Shown: one piece after another, positions 11,276 through 23,303 of the stretch
Position numbering within the stretch: the first letter of the stretch is position 1
How the letters are laid out: every line of letters begins with the position of its first letter
Origin: Calvatia gigantea
Taxonomy: Eukaryota > Basidiomycota > Agaricomycetes > Agaricales > Lycoperdaceae
Assembly (NCBI GenBank): GCA_025093985.1
Contig: JACAAK010000002.1
Location: 372,001-436,000 of the forward strand
Length of the DNA stretch: 64,000 nucleotides
Direction of reading: 5' to 3'
Notes under the pieces: model-generated
The model's input: only the letters and a program-made list of their open reading frames with translations
Database searches by the model: none
Told to the model about the DNA's origin: nothing
Program-made: the position numbers and the translations under genes

Positions 11276-11895
11276 TGTTATGAGTCTCCACCGATCATAA
11301 CACGTTCCGTGCCATTCTACATTCCTAACTATCTGCATACCTGTTTCAGTTATTTTAGTCCAGCGTTCTCTGAAGATCTGACTCGTACCAACTACCACAC
11401 CTTGACCGGATGTTTCATGTAGTTACTCCATCCGTTCAACTGGATAGCTTTAGACATATTTAAGCGTACATACACCCTGCTGTATTCAGTACGCTTAACC
11501 ATCTTCTGTGTTATGAGTTTCCACCGATCATAACAAGTTCCATACTATTCTGCATTTCCAACTATCTGCGTACCTGTTTCGTCTATTCTAGTCCAGCGTT
11601 CTCCGAGATATGACTTGTACCAACTACTATGCTCTCACTGGACGTTTCATGTAGTTACTCCATCCGTTCAACCGGATGACCTTAGACATACTTAAGCGTA
11701 CATACACTCTGTTGTATTCAGTACGCTTAACCACCTTCTGTTCTCTTTCCCTTACTTGCCCTCAAGACTTAGCCAGAGCTGCAACCTGAGGTCTAAACCG
11801 ACTAAGGTCGTAACATTCTATTCTCTTTCCCTTACTCGCCCTCAAGACTTAGCCAGAGCTGCAACCTGAGGTCTAAACTGACTAAGGTCGTAATA
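11276..11895 (+). repeat. Ty3-B 5' LTR, interrupted by a solo LTR
   Basis: LTR halves 11276-11508 and 11816-11895 join into a copy closely similar to the 3' LTR at 24309-24616; both end in ATA instead of ACA. TTTGGTTAAGCGTCACC follows directly and starts with the TGG typical of a primer binding site, but I could not identify the tRNA. Confidence 0.88.
11509..11815 (+). repeat. Solo LTR nested inside the Ty3-B 5' LTR
   Basis: A 307-bp LTR of the same family (TGTTATGAG...GGTCGTAACA) inserted in the same orientation, flanked by TTCTG (11504-11508) and TTCTA (11816-11820), a 5-bp duplication with one G-to-A change. The uninterrupted 3' LTR has a single TTCTG at this point, which confirms the site. 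Confidence 0.9.
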
Positions 11896-11976
11896 TTTGG
11901 TTAAGCGTCACCACCTCACCTTGCAAGAAACAGAGTTGAAAAAGACTTGAACCATGATGAACCTGGGAGCCATTAT

Positions 11977-12751
11977 ATGAGCTTGAACCTCGACGAATAC
12001 AGAGAACCCCAGCTCGAAGTCACCAACAACGAGCTCGAAACAGACAGCGAAACAGACTCATCAGACAAAGAAGCAGAGAACCCCGAAGTACCTGCAACGG
12101 TTGTAACAAACAACGAACCTGGAGACATCACACAAGGAGTAAACCCAACAGGAGTAGAAGCAGTTATATCAGAACTCTTCAATGAACTCAACATAGCTGA
12201 AGAACAGCTAGGACAACTGGAGAACCAAAACACCGAAACAGAATCAGAATCAGGAGACTCAGAAATGTTGGACAACACTGCACCCACCATGACACCCAAC
12301 ACAAAGGGACTCGTACCCGACCCAGGGTTCTTCGATGGAACCTGAACCAAATTTGACAACTGGTGGAGAGCCATGACACTCTTCATGAAATTCAACAAAG
12401 TCATCATGGCAGACGACAAAGCCATAGCAGTCTTAGCTAGACTGAGGGGAGGAACAGCAGGAGCATATGCAGCGATGAAAGCACCACAAATTCTGGAGGG
12501 AGAAGACTCCGTAGACTGGAAAGTCTTTGCCGAAGAATTCAAATGAACCTTTTTAGACGATGCCATGAATGTGAAGGCGGAATGGCAGATCGAAAAATTT
12601 AAACAGGGAAATAGGAACATGGCTGACTACCTCATCGAATTCGAAGTACTAAAAAACAAGGCGAAAACTGACAACCGACATGCCATGTTCCTGTTGCGGA
12701 AAAACACCCGACAAGATATTATCCACACCATCACAGGCTACCCTCCAGCCG
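11977..12751 (+). pseudogene. Ty3-B gag, N-terminal part
   Basis: Capsid protein of the retrotransposon. The first in-frame ATG is at 11977. An acidic Glu/Asn/Thr-rich N-terminus is followed by a capsid-like core (PGFFDGT, TKFDNWWRAM, FLDDAMNVKAEWQIEKFKQG, IEFEVLKNKAKTD). TGA codons at 12343-12345 and 12544-12546 interrupt the frame where Arg fits. The frame breaks at 12751, where Ty3-C begins, and resumes in phase at 19394. Confidence 0.85.
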
Positions 12752-13112
12752 TGTAGGGCGGGAGTTTCGTAGACGTAGAGAAAGAGATTAGAGAACGAAT
12801 TTTATTGGTAGTAACGAAAACAAGAGAATAGTAAGTTAGTGTAAGGTAGCGAAAACTGTAAACTACGGCATGACCATGGCTTTTATAACTACTGCAGACT
12901 ACGTAGCGAATATTCGACAAGATTCCTAGACTATTCTACGAAAGCTGAGGAACTATTAGGGTCAAGTAAATAGTACGCGATATCAAAAAACCAGAAAAGG
13001 ATCGAAAGTTAACAAAAATGGAATAGTCCAAACTGAAACCCCTAACTCCTCCGAGCTCACCAATTCCATCGTCTACGCATCGTCCTCGCGTAGCCGTCTT
13101 GACTCCCCTATA
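12752..13112 (-). repeat. Ty3-C 3' LTR
   Basis: 361 bp, practically identical to 19029-19389. The segment inside it in element sense (AAAAAAATGGGCAGG, just right of 13112) looks like the polypurine tract. Confidence 0.92.
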
Positions 13113-13161
13113 CCTGCCCATTTTTTTCTGATAGCAACTGTCCTCAGTTGCCAAATCCCCT

Positions 13162-16100
13162 TCACTCCCTGTCCTCTCCATCTGATCCTGCCAACTCCTT
13201 CGGATCCACGAATTCCGTGACTTGTAGCTGACGTTGTGACCTAGCACAGTAGGGTATAAGGCGGAATGCAGCGAATATTAATTTCGAGACCGTTCCGTTG
13301 ACTTCGGCGAGGATATAAGCTCCGCTCCGGAGTCGTTTGACAACAACCATCGGACTGAAATATCGCGGCTTACATTTTCAACCGACATCGGGCTCGATTT
13401 TCTTATTGAGAACAAGAACGAGGGAGCCCGGCGCAAAGTCGTAGTCTGTGATCCGATTAGCGAAACATCGCTCGAAGTCTTTGAGGGAATTGAATCGTGC
13501 TGCAAAGACTTGTCCGGCCATGTAAGAGAGATCATCTTCGCGTTTTTCGAGGGCTCGAGCTCGAATTGCAATGAGATCGACATCCGAGACCTTGTGGGTG
13601 ATGGGTGGTGATAAGAACGTCGCTTCGGAGATGTCGAATGGTAAGAGTGGTTCAACTCCGTGGACCATATAATAGGGCGTATGCCCTGTGGACTTGCGTG
13701 TGGTGACCCGATCTGCCCAAAAGACATATGGGGCATGTTCGTACCATTTTCGAACGTCGCCGTTGCACACCTTGACTAGTGCATCGCGAATTGTCCTATG
13801 CGTTGTCTCCACCACCCCATTCGCTTGTGAGTTGTAAGCCGAAATTCGGATATGTCGAATGTGATATTTTTCCACGAGCCAATCGAGTGCCGCTACAAAC
13901 GCTGATCCGTTGTCAGTCACGATTTCCTCTAATCCGCCCCATCTGCAGAGGATCTCTTCGAAGATGAATGTGCCGAGAGTGCGACCGGTTTCACGAGTGA
14001 GCGCGCGCCATTCTGGCCATCCAGTTAAGCTGCAGCGTGCCTGCATGATGTACTTGTGACCATGGGAGGGGGGCATGTGCATTGTGTCGATGTATGCCTT
14101 TTGGAAGAGTAGTGCTGGAGCCTGAACGGTTGGTGGAATAACAACATGTTCTGTTGACCGAATCTGGCACTGGTGACAGGAGTCGATGAACCAACGGACA
14201 TCCTTGTCGAGAGACGGCCACCAAAATCGGTCAGCCACAGTTCGTCGAGTGGCGAAAAACCCTTTGTGACCCAGGCGATCATGTGACTCAATCAACAATC
14301 GATAGCGTGTCTTCCGCTCTGTCACTACCACCTTGTGTCGTCCTCCCAGGTCCCTTCTCCACAGCTTTCCTCCATTGACGAAAAACTTGGTTGCGCGCTT
14401 CAGGAATGCTTTTCGTTGCTTATCGGTGTGTCCCTCTGGCACTTTCATCGTCTCCAAAAACCTCCTAATGAACTCTATGTCTGCATCCTTCCAGGCCACG
14501 TCGATGTCGAACGGAATTGTGTCTTCCTCTACTTCCTCCCCCTTTCTTTCTGAAATGACGCCCTCGCCATTCCCTGTTCCCTCCGCCTCTTTTCCTACTG
14601 CCAACGTCCACACTATGTCCTTCTCTCCTCCAACTGCCCAGGCTATACATCCCAGAACCTCGGTATCCACCCAATCCTCTGCCTCTTCCTCTCCCTCTTC
14701 GTCATCATCACTCTCCTCAGCTCTCCGTCGCCTCGATAACCCATCCGGACCTTGATGCCTACTCCCTGGAACATGAACCAACTTGAAATCAAACATCAAT
14801 ATCGCCGAAATCCATCGATTCATGGCCGCGTTCGGGTGAATATCAGGTCGGTTAATCATCCCTTTGATATATTTCACGTCAACTTCAATGATTAAGTCCT
14901 TTGCTCCAACTAGCCACAACTTGCATGTGTTGAGTGCACGAAACAGGCCATATAATTCAAGCTTGGATTGGGAGTAGCGTGAAACTCGCTCATTCCATGC
15001 GATTGAACCAAAACGTGCTGGCCGTCGTCGTTGGGCTTCGTTGAGTTGGGCTAGGATAAAACCGACTGCGATTACCGATGTGTCGACTGATAGGATTATA
15101 GGAAATGGCAGTGTGTGATCGATTGGACGAATTGCCTCACACTTCGCCACTCGTTTCTTCACCTCTTCCATCGCCTCTCGCTGCTTATCTCCCCACTCGA
15201 ATTCCACCTTCGTTGCCCTTGTCAACTTATTCAATGGATCACAAATTTCCGCAAACGACCGTATCCAATTCCTGACTGTTCCTGCCATCCCCAGAAATCC
15301 TCGCACCTCTGAAATGTTCCTACACTCCGGCCACCTCAAAATCTTCTCCACCGTGGACTCATCTGGCTTTTGCCCCTCGTACGTACACAGTCTCCCCACT
15401 ACCACAATTTCCGGCTGACACAACTGCAACTTCTTCGCAGAAACTGTTGCTCCTGCTTGTTTGAGGCGATGTAGGACTCGATTTAGGTCGACAGCATGCT
15501 CCCAGATAAACCGCCGTATTCCTGGATTTTCGGGAATGACTTCGTAGTTACCATCCCCCTTCTCGTACCGTGTTTTCGGGCCTAGTAGAGTAATATCATC
15601 CAGGAAATTCGGTGCACGGTCGGTTTCGTCTTGAAGAAGGAAAGCAACATCGTTATGAAATATGCCAACTGATCCTGTCCATCCTTGTGGCAAGACAGTC
15701 AGCCTCATCGTTCCTAACGGTGTGTCGAACGTCGTGAAGTCCCTTGATTCCTCCGCCAAACTCCTGTGGTCATACCCCACAAACATATCCAACCCCGAAT
15801 ATACTCCTCGCGCCGCACACTGCTCTGCATAGAGATACACAAGAGGAGGTTCTTGTGAGTCCCTGATCGTCACTGCATTTAGTGGTGTCAGGTTATGGAC
15901 AATGCGTACGTTCCCATCCTTTTTCGCCACTGTGAACCATTGATGACGATATGAACTATAGGATGGCTCATACACCCCAGAGTCGATCTTCTGCCGAATG
16001 AGCGTTATGACTTTGTCACGAATTCCGGGAGGTATGGGCAATGATTTTCGTGCCCATGGTATGTGTTCGATGACTGGAATTTTAACAGGTGCGAAATAGT

Positions 16101-18906
16101 CATCGCAGAACCTCCCCTTCTCGGTTTCGTCCCAAGCAAGTCCCCTCTCATTGTTCATCAACACCTGGGCCATCAACTTCTGTTCCTCTGGCCACAGGAA
16201 GTCGTTCGCGAACAATCCTAGTGCCTCCATCCGCTCTGTGGTGAGACGGACTCCTGGCTGAAATGGTTGTGGATGTGGCGATAAGCTGGGTAGGGTGTCT
16301 AGAGGGTTTTCTGGGAACCTTCGGATGATTCGGTACTCGCTCGGCATTGTTGCTGGGACTGGGCGTACTTTATTCGCGACTTTCTTGTATGCAAGACAGT
16401 GAGCTTTTTCATCATATGTGAATGTTGATGAAAGGATCGTCTCCGTGAGTGGGTTTTCTCCTCCGTGTATCTCGATTTCGTCTGACACCAACTCTCCTCC
16501 TACCACCATAAATCCTCGTTTAGCTTTCTCTTCCAACCTCTCCCTCGTCCCAACAACAGTTTGCCTCCCCTCGTCCATTGGATCAGTCACCACCACCTCA
16601 ACCTTCCCATCCACTCTTTCTATCTTCCCCAATCTCACTCCTCGCTGCCAAGGTCATCCCAATAACAGACAATATGGTGCCGACTTGACAACGAAAGCAT
16701 GCGCATATGTCTTTACTCCCCCGATGAGGATCTCCAACCATTCCACACACCCTTCCAACTCCTCTTTCCCTCCATTCGCCGTCTGCATCACCATCCTCCT
16801 CCCTCGATTGATAGTGATCCCCAGCTCCTCGCACAAATCCTTCCTCACCAAGACTATCTCCGACCCTTCGTCCAACAACCCCATTTCCATCACTGCCTTC
16901 CCATCCTTCCCTTTAACGACAACTTCAATCTCTCGGAGTGGAGTTGAGAATTCAACTGTCACCCCCGGTATCGCTGTGACTACTGCATCCGTTGTTGGTG
17001 CCTTCTGAGTTCGTGCATTTTCGACTACAAGCTTGCGAAGATCTCCACTTATCGACAATAACTCCTTCACAGTAACTGCTGGGACTTCAACATTAAGCAT
17101 CTTCCGATAAATTTCTTCGACTATGTGGGGATCTGCTAGCTTCGACTCAAAACGATACGCCGGTTGATGACAAGTGACTGAACTCTTCTCCTCCACTTTC
17201 TTTTCCTCTCCTGACTTCCCTTCCTTCCCTGTCGTCTTCTTCGCCTGTGCCCTCGTCATCGCCATCCCATCAACTTGTCCTTGTCCCTCAACACCTTGTG
17301 TTCCCATTCTCTCCAACTCCGCAATCGCTCCCCATACAAAACCTTCTTCTTCCTCAATATCCTCAGCTGCAATATACGATGTGAGAGATGCCACCGGATT
17401 TGCTGGAGTAGACGAGGAGGCCTGAGTAGATGCCACTGACGTTGGTGTTGCCGTTGTAGTCGTAGGTACTTGTAGAGGTCCTCCCCACTTCTGGTCAATA
17501 GCTCCCTTGAAGCCTCCTGGGTGCCGCTCGATACGTGTCCCATCTGCATGAATATGGTACCCTCCTTGTACGATGAGCAATCGTCCTGCTCGTACATACT
17601 CTGGTACAAGTGGGCACTCTCATATTCGGTGCTCAAGACTTTTGCAGAAATGACACCCGAAGTGTCTTGTTCTAGCCATCTGTGGTGGTGGTAGCAATGG
17701 TATAGATGGTGGTACAACTGCTGGCATCGATGTCGCTGTCGGAGGGGTAGGGCCCCATCGTGCTGGAGGTGGTAGCCGTTCTGCGATCGTTGGTGCTATG
17801 AAGGCAAGTTGTGCATATGCCGACAAGTAGTCAGTATCCTTTACATCCAGCCTGTCAAGCTTCTTCGTCAACTCCGCCACTTCATCCAACACCTTCGCCT
17901 TCTCTGTCTCCTTCCTCCCTTCCTCCAACTTCACCTTCCTCGTCCTAACCTCCTTCTTCCCCGACTTCCTGCCCTTAGATCCCTTCTTCCCCTTCCTATC
18001 CTCATCACTTGACTCTTCTTCATCCGATTCCTCCGACTCCTCTGATTCCTCCGACTCACTAACATCCCTATACTTCCTCGACTTCCTCCCTCGGCTCACT
18101 TCCTTCCTCCGGCTTCCCCTCAACTTTCGTTCCAACAACCTCTCAATTTCATCCTCATCAACAGCATCCTTCGAGTATATGAATCTCCCTGCCTCCATCA
18201 CCTTGTCGATCACTGGAACTTGTGTACGATCAAACTGTGGGTCCACCATCTCCAGTCGAAGGCGGATAGCTTTGCGTGTTGATGATGGGAGCCCTTTCCA
18301 GAAATAGCGGTCGCGGTCGTCGGCATTTATCTTCCTTTCTTTCACAAGGTAGGTCATGATAGGCCAAACCTCACGAAAGTATTCGTTGAGATCATCTTCA
18401 TCGTCGATACTTCCATCCGCTGTCCTATCAATGACCTTCATCAACTCGTTAATGGTGTGCCGTTCGCCACGCAAGGACTTGGAGTAGATCTCGAGGATCT
18501 TCTTCTTCAACACTGAATAGTCTTCACTATATCCCTCCAACGTCTTCCACAACCTCTTTGACTTCGCATCCACATAACGAACCACCAATTTCGCCTTCTC
18601 CTCCTTGTCCAACCCACACAACTTCGCCAACTCCTCAAATCGTTCGAAAAATTCATCCAACTCCTCTGGATGTCGTGCATCGAATTCCGGGGCTCTCTTG
18701 CTCCCTGGTGCTGGCATGGCTGCCATCCCAAGTGTCGTTGTCGTCATACTCATCGCTGGCAGTGGTGCTGTATCACTGAACAACTCCTTCCGTGTGTGAC
18801 TCCTTAATGTTTCCTCCTCAGGCTCAGCTGCTGTCAATGTAGTCGCGTCTGGAGGAATAGATGGGCGTTGTTTCTTCCTGCCCTTAGTTGTAGGATTTGG
18901 TGACAC
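13162..18906 (-). pseudogene. Ty3-C gag-pol polyprotein, single frame with three TGA codons
   Basis: One minus-strand frame of about 1,900 codons from ATG 18906 to TGA 13162. Gag (18906 to about 17620) has a capsid-like core, a Glu/Ser/Lys-rich low-complexity stretch and a CCHC knuckle, CHFCKSLEH. The aspartic protease has the variant motif LLDEGSEIVL (DEG, not DSG) and ends at LLLG-PW. RT carries FLDDITLLG. RNase H follows. Integrase has HHCC (HDRLGHKG, CHQCQ) and DDE (AYIDTMHM, VTDNGSAF, NGVVETTHR). There is no chromodomain. TGA at 17622-17620 (inside the zinc knuckle, HRI-ECP), 16656-16654 (LLLG-PWQ) and 13380-13378 (PDVG-KCKPRYF) all sit at Arg positions. Otherwise near-intact; no frameshift is needed between gag and pol. 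Confidence 0.9.
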
Positions 18907-19028
18907 TGAAGAACTTCGCGAATAGGATGTTGAACGCGTCTTGAGTACAAGTTCAGCCGTGGTGATGAGTTGTGATACTTGAGATATGTATTGCCAAGAG
19001 GAATGTGTTCCCCGTCAGTGGTTCCAAA

Positions 19029-19389
19029 TGTAGGGCGGGAGTTTCGTAGACGTAGAGAAAGAGATTAGAGAACGAATTTTATTGGTAGTAACGAAAACAA
19101 GAGAATAGTAAGTTAGTGTAAGGTAGCGAAAACTGTAAACTATGGCATGACCATGGCTTTTATAACTACTGCAGACTACGTAGCGAATATTCGACAAGAT
19201 TCCTAGACTATTCTACGAAAGCTGAGGAACTATTAGGGTCAAGTAAATAGTACGCGATATCAAAAAACCAGAAAAGGATCGAAAGTTAACAAAAATGGAA
19301 TAGTCCAAACTGAAACCCCTAACTCCTCCGAGCTCACCAATTCCATCGTCTACGCATCGTCCTCGCGTAGCCGTCTTGACTCCCCTATA
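19029..19389 (-). repeat. Ty3-C 5' LTR
   Basis: 361 bp, pairs with 12752-13112. In element sense the LTR is followed by TTTGGAACCACTGACGGGG, which begins with the TGG expected of a primer binding site; tRNA not identified. Confidence 0.92.
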
Positions 19390-19761
19390 GCCGCTCAACC
19401 CGACACGTACCCAGAATGGAAGGAGGCCATATTAGCAGTTGGACAAGGATATGAGGCATCCAAATACCGAGGAGATAAGAAAACTAACTTGGGAACTACT
19501 TATGGAGGAATGGAAGAACCCATGGAAATAGGAAGCAGGTGACACATGTTCAATGCAAAAGGGGAACCCAAGTGCTACAACTGCGGAATATTCGGACACA
19601 TGTCCAAGGACTGCAAAAAGCCCAAAGGATTAACATGCTACAACTGTGGCAAAATCGGACACATAGCCAAAGCATGCACCGCACCAAAGAAGGTACAGAT
19701 CCGAGCAATAGATGAAGCCAAGCCAGAGGAACACCAGGATTTTTCCGGAGACTCCGAGTAG
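19390..19761 (+). pseudogene. Ty3-B gag C-terminal part with two CCHC zinc knuckles
   Basis: Continuation of the gag frame after Ty3-C. It holds the nucleocapsid with CYNCGIFGHMSKDC and CYNCGKIGHIAKAC, which bind the RNA genome. A TGA at 19540-19542 lies before HMFNAKG at a probable Arg site. The gag stop is TAG at 19759-19761, 15 nt past the slippery heptamer and inside the loop of the predicted hairpin. Confidence 0.87.
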
Positions 19762-19778
19762 GTGCTGCCTCGAGAGTC
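19737..19778 (+). promoter_or_regulatory. Putative -1 ribosomal frameshift signal at the Ty3-B gag-pol junction
   Basis: Gag reads CAG GAT TTT TCC. Heptamer G GAT TTT at 19737-19743, 6-nt spacer TCCGGA, then a stem in which GACTCCGAG (19750-19758) pairs with CTCGAGAGTC (19769-19778) through nine base pairs with one bulged A around a 10-nt loop. Pol is open in exactly the -1 frame. The heptamer is identical to that of Ty3-D, while the hairpin sequence differs. Confidence 0.73.
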
Positions 19779-22700
19779 AAGAAACTTGTATCTAGGATAT
19801 CAGAAGAATATTACACGATTCCTCAGAAACGAAAGCGCAAACTAAACCTAAAAGGAAAAATCCAAACCCCAACAAAAAGGATAGCAGTGAACACTATAGT
19901 TGACTTGGGATGCACCACCAGTAGCATCAGCAAGAAACTGGTAGACAAAGAAAAAATCCCCACAGAAAAATTAAAACAAGAAATCACGGTACTTAACGCA
20001 GACGGCACAACAAACCAAGGAGGAAAAGTCACAGAAACAGCTACTATACAGGTGGAAATCGAAGGACACGAAGAAACAATCAAAGCATCGGTTGTACAAC
20101 TCCAAGACAGAGCAGAAATATTCCTAGGACACGATTGGCTCACCAAACACAACCCAGAAGTAAACTGGTGAACGGGAGAAATAAAGTTCAATCGGTGCCC
20201 AAAGGACTGCAGGTTCCCGCACCAGAACATCCAGGTAACAGACAAGATCCGAAGCATGGCCACCACTGAAGACATATGGGAAGAAGAAGAAGAACCTGAC
20301 CCCACCGAGCCATCAGACCTACCAGACTACGTCCGACCATTCACACATCTATTCAACAAAACCACATTCAACAAACTACCCAAACGAACAGAATGGGACC
20401 ACGAGATAATCCTAACAGAAGACGCACCCAAAGAAATCAACGCAGGAACTTACAACATGACGATCAAGGAGCAGGACGAACTCAAAGCATTTGTTAAAGA
20501 AAACCTCGAGTCAGGACGAATACGACCGTCAAAGTCACCATATGCCGCACCCACCTTTTTCATCCCAAAAAAGGATGGCTCAAAACGACTCATTCAAGAC
20601 TACCGACGGTTGAATAATGTAGTCATTAAAGACAAAACACCGCTACCTCGAATCGGAGAAGTCATTGACAAATTAGGAAAAGCCAAATACTTCAACAAAC
20701 TAGACATCATTTGGGGCTACAACAACGTCCGCATCAAAGAAGGAGACGAGTGGAAAGCAGCCTTTCTAACCAACGAAGGACTATTCGAACCCACAGTCAT
20801 GTTCTTCAGTCTCAGCAATTCGCCAGGAACATTCTCAAGAATGATGGCGAGTATCTTTCGAGACCTATTACGCAACGGAGATATAGTAAACTACATGGAC
20901 GACTTCGCAATTCCAGGCGACACCAAGGAACAACTGTGAGAACGAACAATCCGATTCCTGGAAAGAGCGGCTGAACACAACCTATGCTTCAAACGATCCA
21001 AATGCATTTTCGACGCCAAAGAAATCCCAATGCTAGGAGTAACAGTAGGACACGGATGCATTGAAATGGAGGCTGAGAAAGTAAAATCAGTACGAGAATG
21101 GCCCCAACCACACAACAAAAAAGGAATAGAAAGATTCCTCGGTTTCGCCAACTACTACCGCCGATTTATAAAAAACTTCAGCAAGATAGTGGCCCCATTG
21201 AATAAACTAAAAGGATCAGAAGAGTGGGAATGGGGAGAAGAACAACAATCTGCATTTGACGAACTAAAACAACGAATCACAGAAGAACCCACCCTAACAC
21301 TACCCCAAAGAGAAGGTCAATTCCGAGTAGAAGTCGATGCATCGAACTACGCATTAGGGGGAGTACTCTCACAAGAACAAAATTCGAAATGGCACCCAAT
21401 CGCATTCACATCCCATACACTATCACCGGCAGAACGAAATTACGAAATCTATGACAAAGAGCTGCTGGCAATCATGCACGCATTAAAAGAATGGCGACAC
21501 TACCTACTGGACGCAGAAGAGAAATTCAAAATCTGGACCGACCACGAGAACCTGAAATACTATAGGGAACCCCAAAAACTAAACGGCCGACAAGCAAGAT
21601 GGTACCTACGGCTACAAGATTACGATTTCATATTGCACCACATACCAGGGAAAACGAATACAAAAGCGGACCTCCTCTCCAGAATCTACCAAGAACCAGA
21701 CCAAGAAGAAGAAAAACTAGTCACTATGATCCGAGATGCCTGGTGGATGAGCAAAAATGACAACGAACCATGGGAAGGGACCATCCTACTCCGCGCCGAA
21801 CTATTCATGGAACCAACCTTCAAAGAACGAATCAAGGCAAACAAAAGAAGAGAAACGGCCATCACCAAAAAAATACGTGACCAAGACCCTGACATCACCG
21901 AACACGACGGAATAATCTACAAAAATACCAGCATGTATGTGCCACCCGAACTGGCACTCAGAGAGGAAATACTACACCAATACCACGATGCCCCCGATGC
22001 AGGACACCCAGGACAACACCGAATGATTGAGTTGGTAACCAGAGATTACTGGTGGCCGGCAATCCGAACGGACGCTCAAAAGTACATCAGAGGTTGCCAG
22101 AGTTGCCAATGAAACAAGCCACACAAGACACCTCTGAAGACACCTCTACACCTGCTTCCTATCCCCAACGGTCCATGGGAAGAAGTGAGTATCAACCTCA
22201 TTGGGCCACTGCCCGAATCAGAAGGAAAAGACGCCATCCTAGTCATTGTCGATCAATTCTCAAAAATGATATGACTCATAGCGACAAGAACAGATGTTTC
22301 CTCAAAAGAACTAGCACAGCACTACTGGGACGAAATATGGAAGCTACACGGAATGCCGAGGAAAGTCCTTAGTGACCGAGGACCACAGTTTGCATCTAAA
22401 TTCACCAGCGAACTATTCAAAGGACTAGGGATAGAATGAAACCTGTCAACGGCCTACCACCCACAAACCAACAGACAAACAGAAAGGATCAACAGGGAAG
22501 TTGAAACATACTTGAGGATATACTGCAACTATGATCAAAATGACTGGACAAAATGGCTACCCATGGCCGAATTCCAATACAACGACAAGAAACACAGCAG
22601 CACACAGGTGACACCATTCTACCTAAACTATGGCAGACACCCCTGGAAAGGAAAGGAAAACAGAACAATGAACAACCCTAGCAGTACGGAGTTCCTAAAA

Positions 22701-23297
22701 CAGCTCCAAAATGCAAGAAATAACGCCGCTTCCGCACTACGATCATATCAAGAAAAGATGAAACAGACACATGATAATAGCAAAATGAACATGAGGACAT
22801 ACCAGATCAACGATGAAGTATGGTTAGAGAACACCAACATCCATACCAATCAGCCATCAAAGAAGCTAGGCCAGAAAAGGTATGGACCTTTCCGAATTAA
22901 GGAAAAAATAGGAGAAGCGGCATATCGGCTAGCGATACCAGAAGGATGGGCCATCCATGATATATTCAATGAACAGCTGTTAACCCCGACACAGAAAGCA
23001 TCATTCCACATCCAGAAAGAAGCACCAGCACCCAAACCAATGGTCATCAACAATGAAGAGGAGTATGAAGTAGAAGAAGTCCAAGGGAAACGACGAAAAG
23101 GAAGGGGATATCAATTCCTTATACACTGGAAAGGATACAGCAACGAAGAAGATACATGGACAGTGGAGTCAAACTTGCAAAACGCCCAAGATGCAATAGT
23201 GGAGTACCACAAAAGGCATCCGGAGGATACCTATAAAAAGGGGGGCAAGAAATCCAGAAAACCATCAGCCAAGTCAACCCCCAGACAGAAATACTAG
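19743..23297 (+). pseudogene. Ty3-B pol: protease, RT, RNase H, integrase, chromodomain
   Basis: One frame (-1 relative to gag) of about 1,180 codons, broken only by TGA codons at 20169, 20937, 22110, 22272 and 22437, each where Arg is expected (for example CQ-NKPHKTP, KMI-LIATRTD). Protease: IVDLGCTTSSIS, so the catalytic DSG is DLG (TCG to TTG). RT: NYMDDFAIPG. RNase H: VEVDASNYALGGVLS. Integrase: zinc-binding region ending RGCQSCQ, then VSINLIGPLPES with Asn in place of the first catalytic Asp, SDRGPQFAS and QTERINRE. C-terminal chromodomain: YQFLIHWKGYSNEEDTW. Such chromodomains usually bind modified histones and guide integration. Catalytically dead as it stands. Confidence 0.9.
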
Positions 23298-23303
23298 CCA
23301 AAC

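Larger units (their letters stand above)
12752..19388 (-). mobile_element. Ty3/gypsy element Ty3-C, the youngest nested insertion
   Basis: 6.6-kb element with 360-361-bp LTRs at 12752-13112 and 19029-19389 (TGTAGGG...CCCTATA on the plus strand). The target duplication is (A)GCCG; the extra A is also the last LTR base, so 4 or 5 bp cannot be told apart. I found one clear difference between the LTRs (actacggc/actatggc), itself a CpG-to-TpG change, so insertion is recent. Excision reconnects Ty3-B gag in frame (TGYPPA then AQPDTYPEW). It encodes one long gag-pol frame. Confidence 0.93.

Noticed and set aside
14333..14755. Plus-strand ORF in the Ty3-C region
   Set aside because: Antisense shadow of the polyprotein; Ser/Pro-rich composition follows from the opposite frame.
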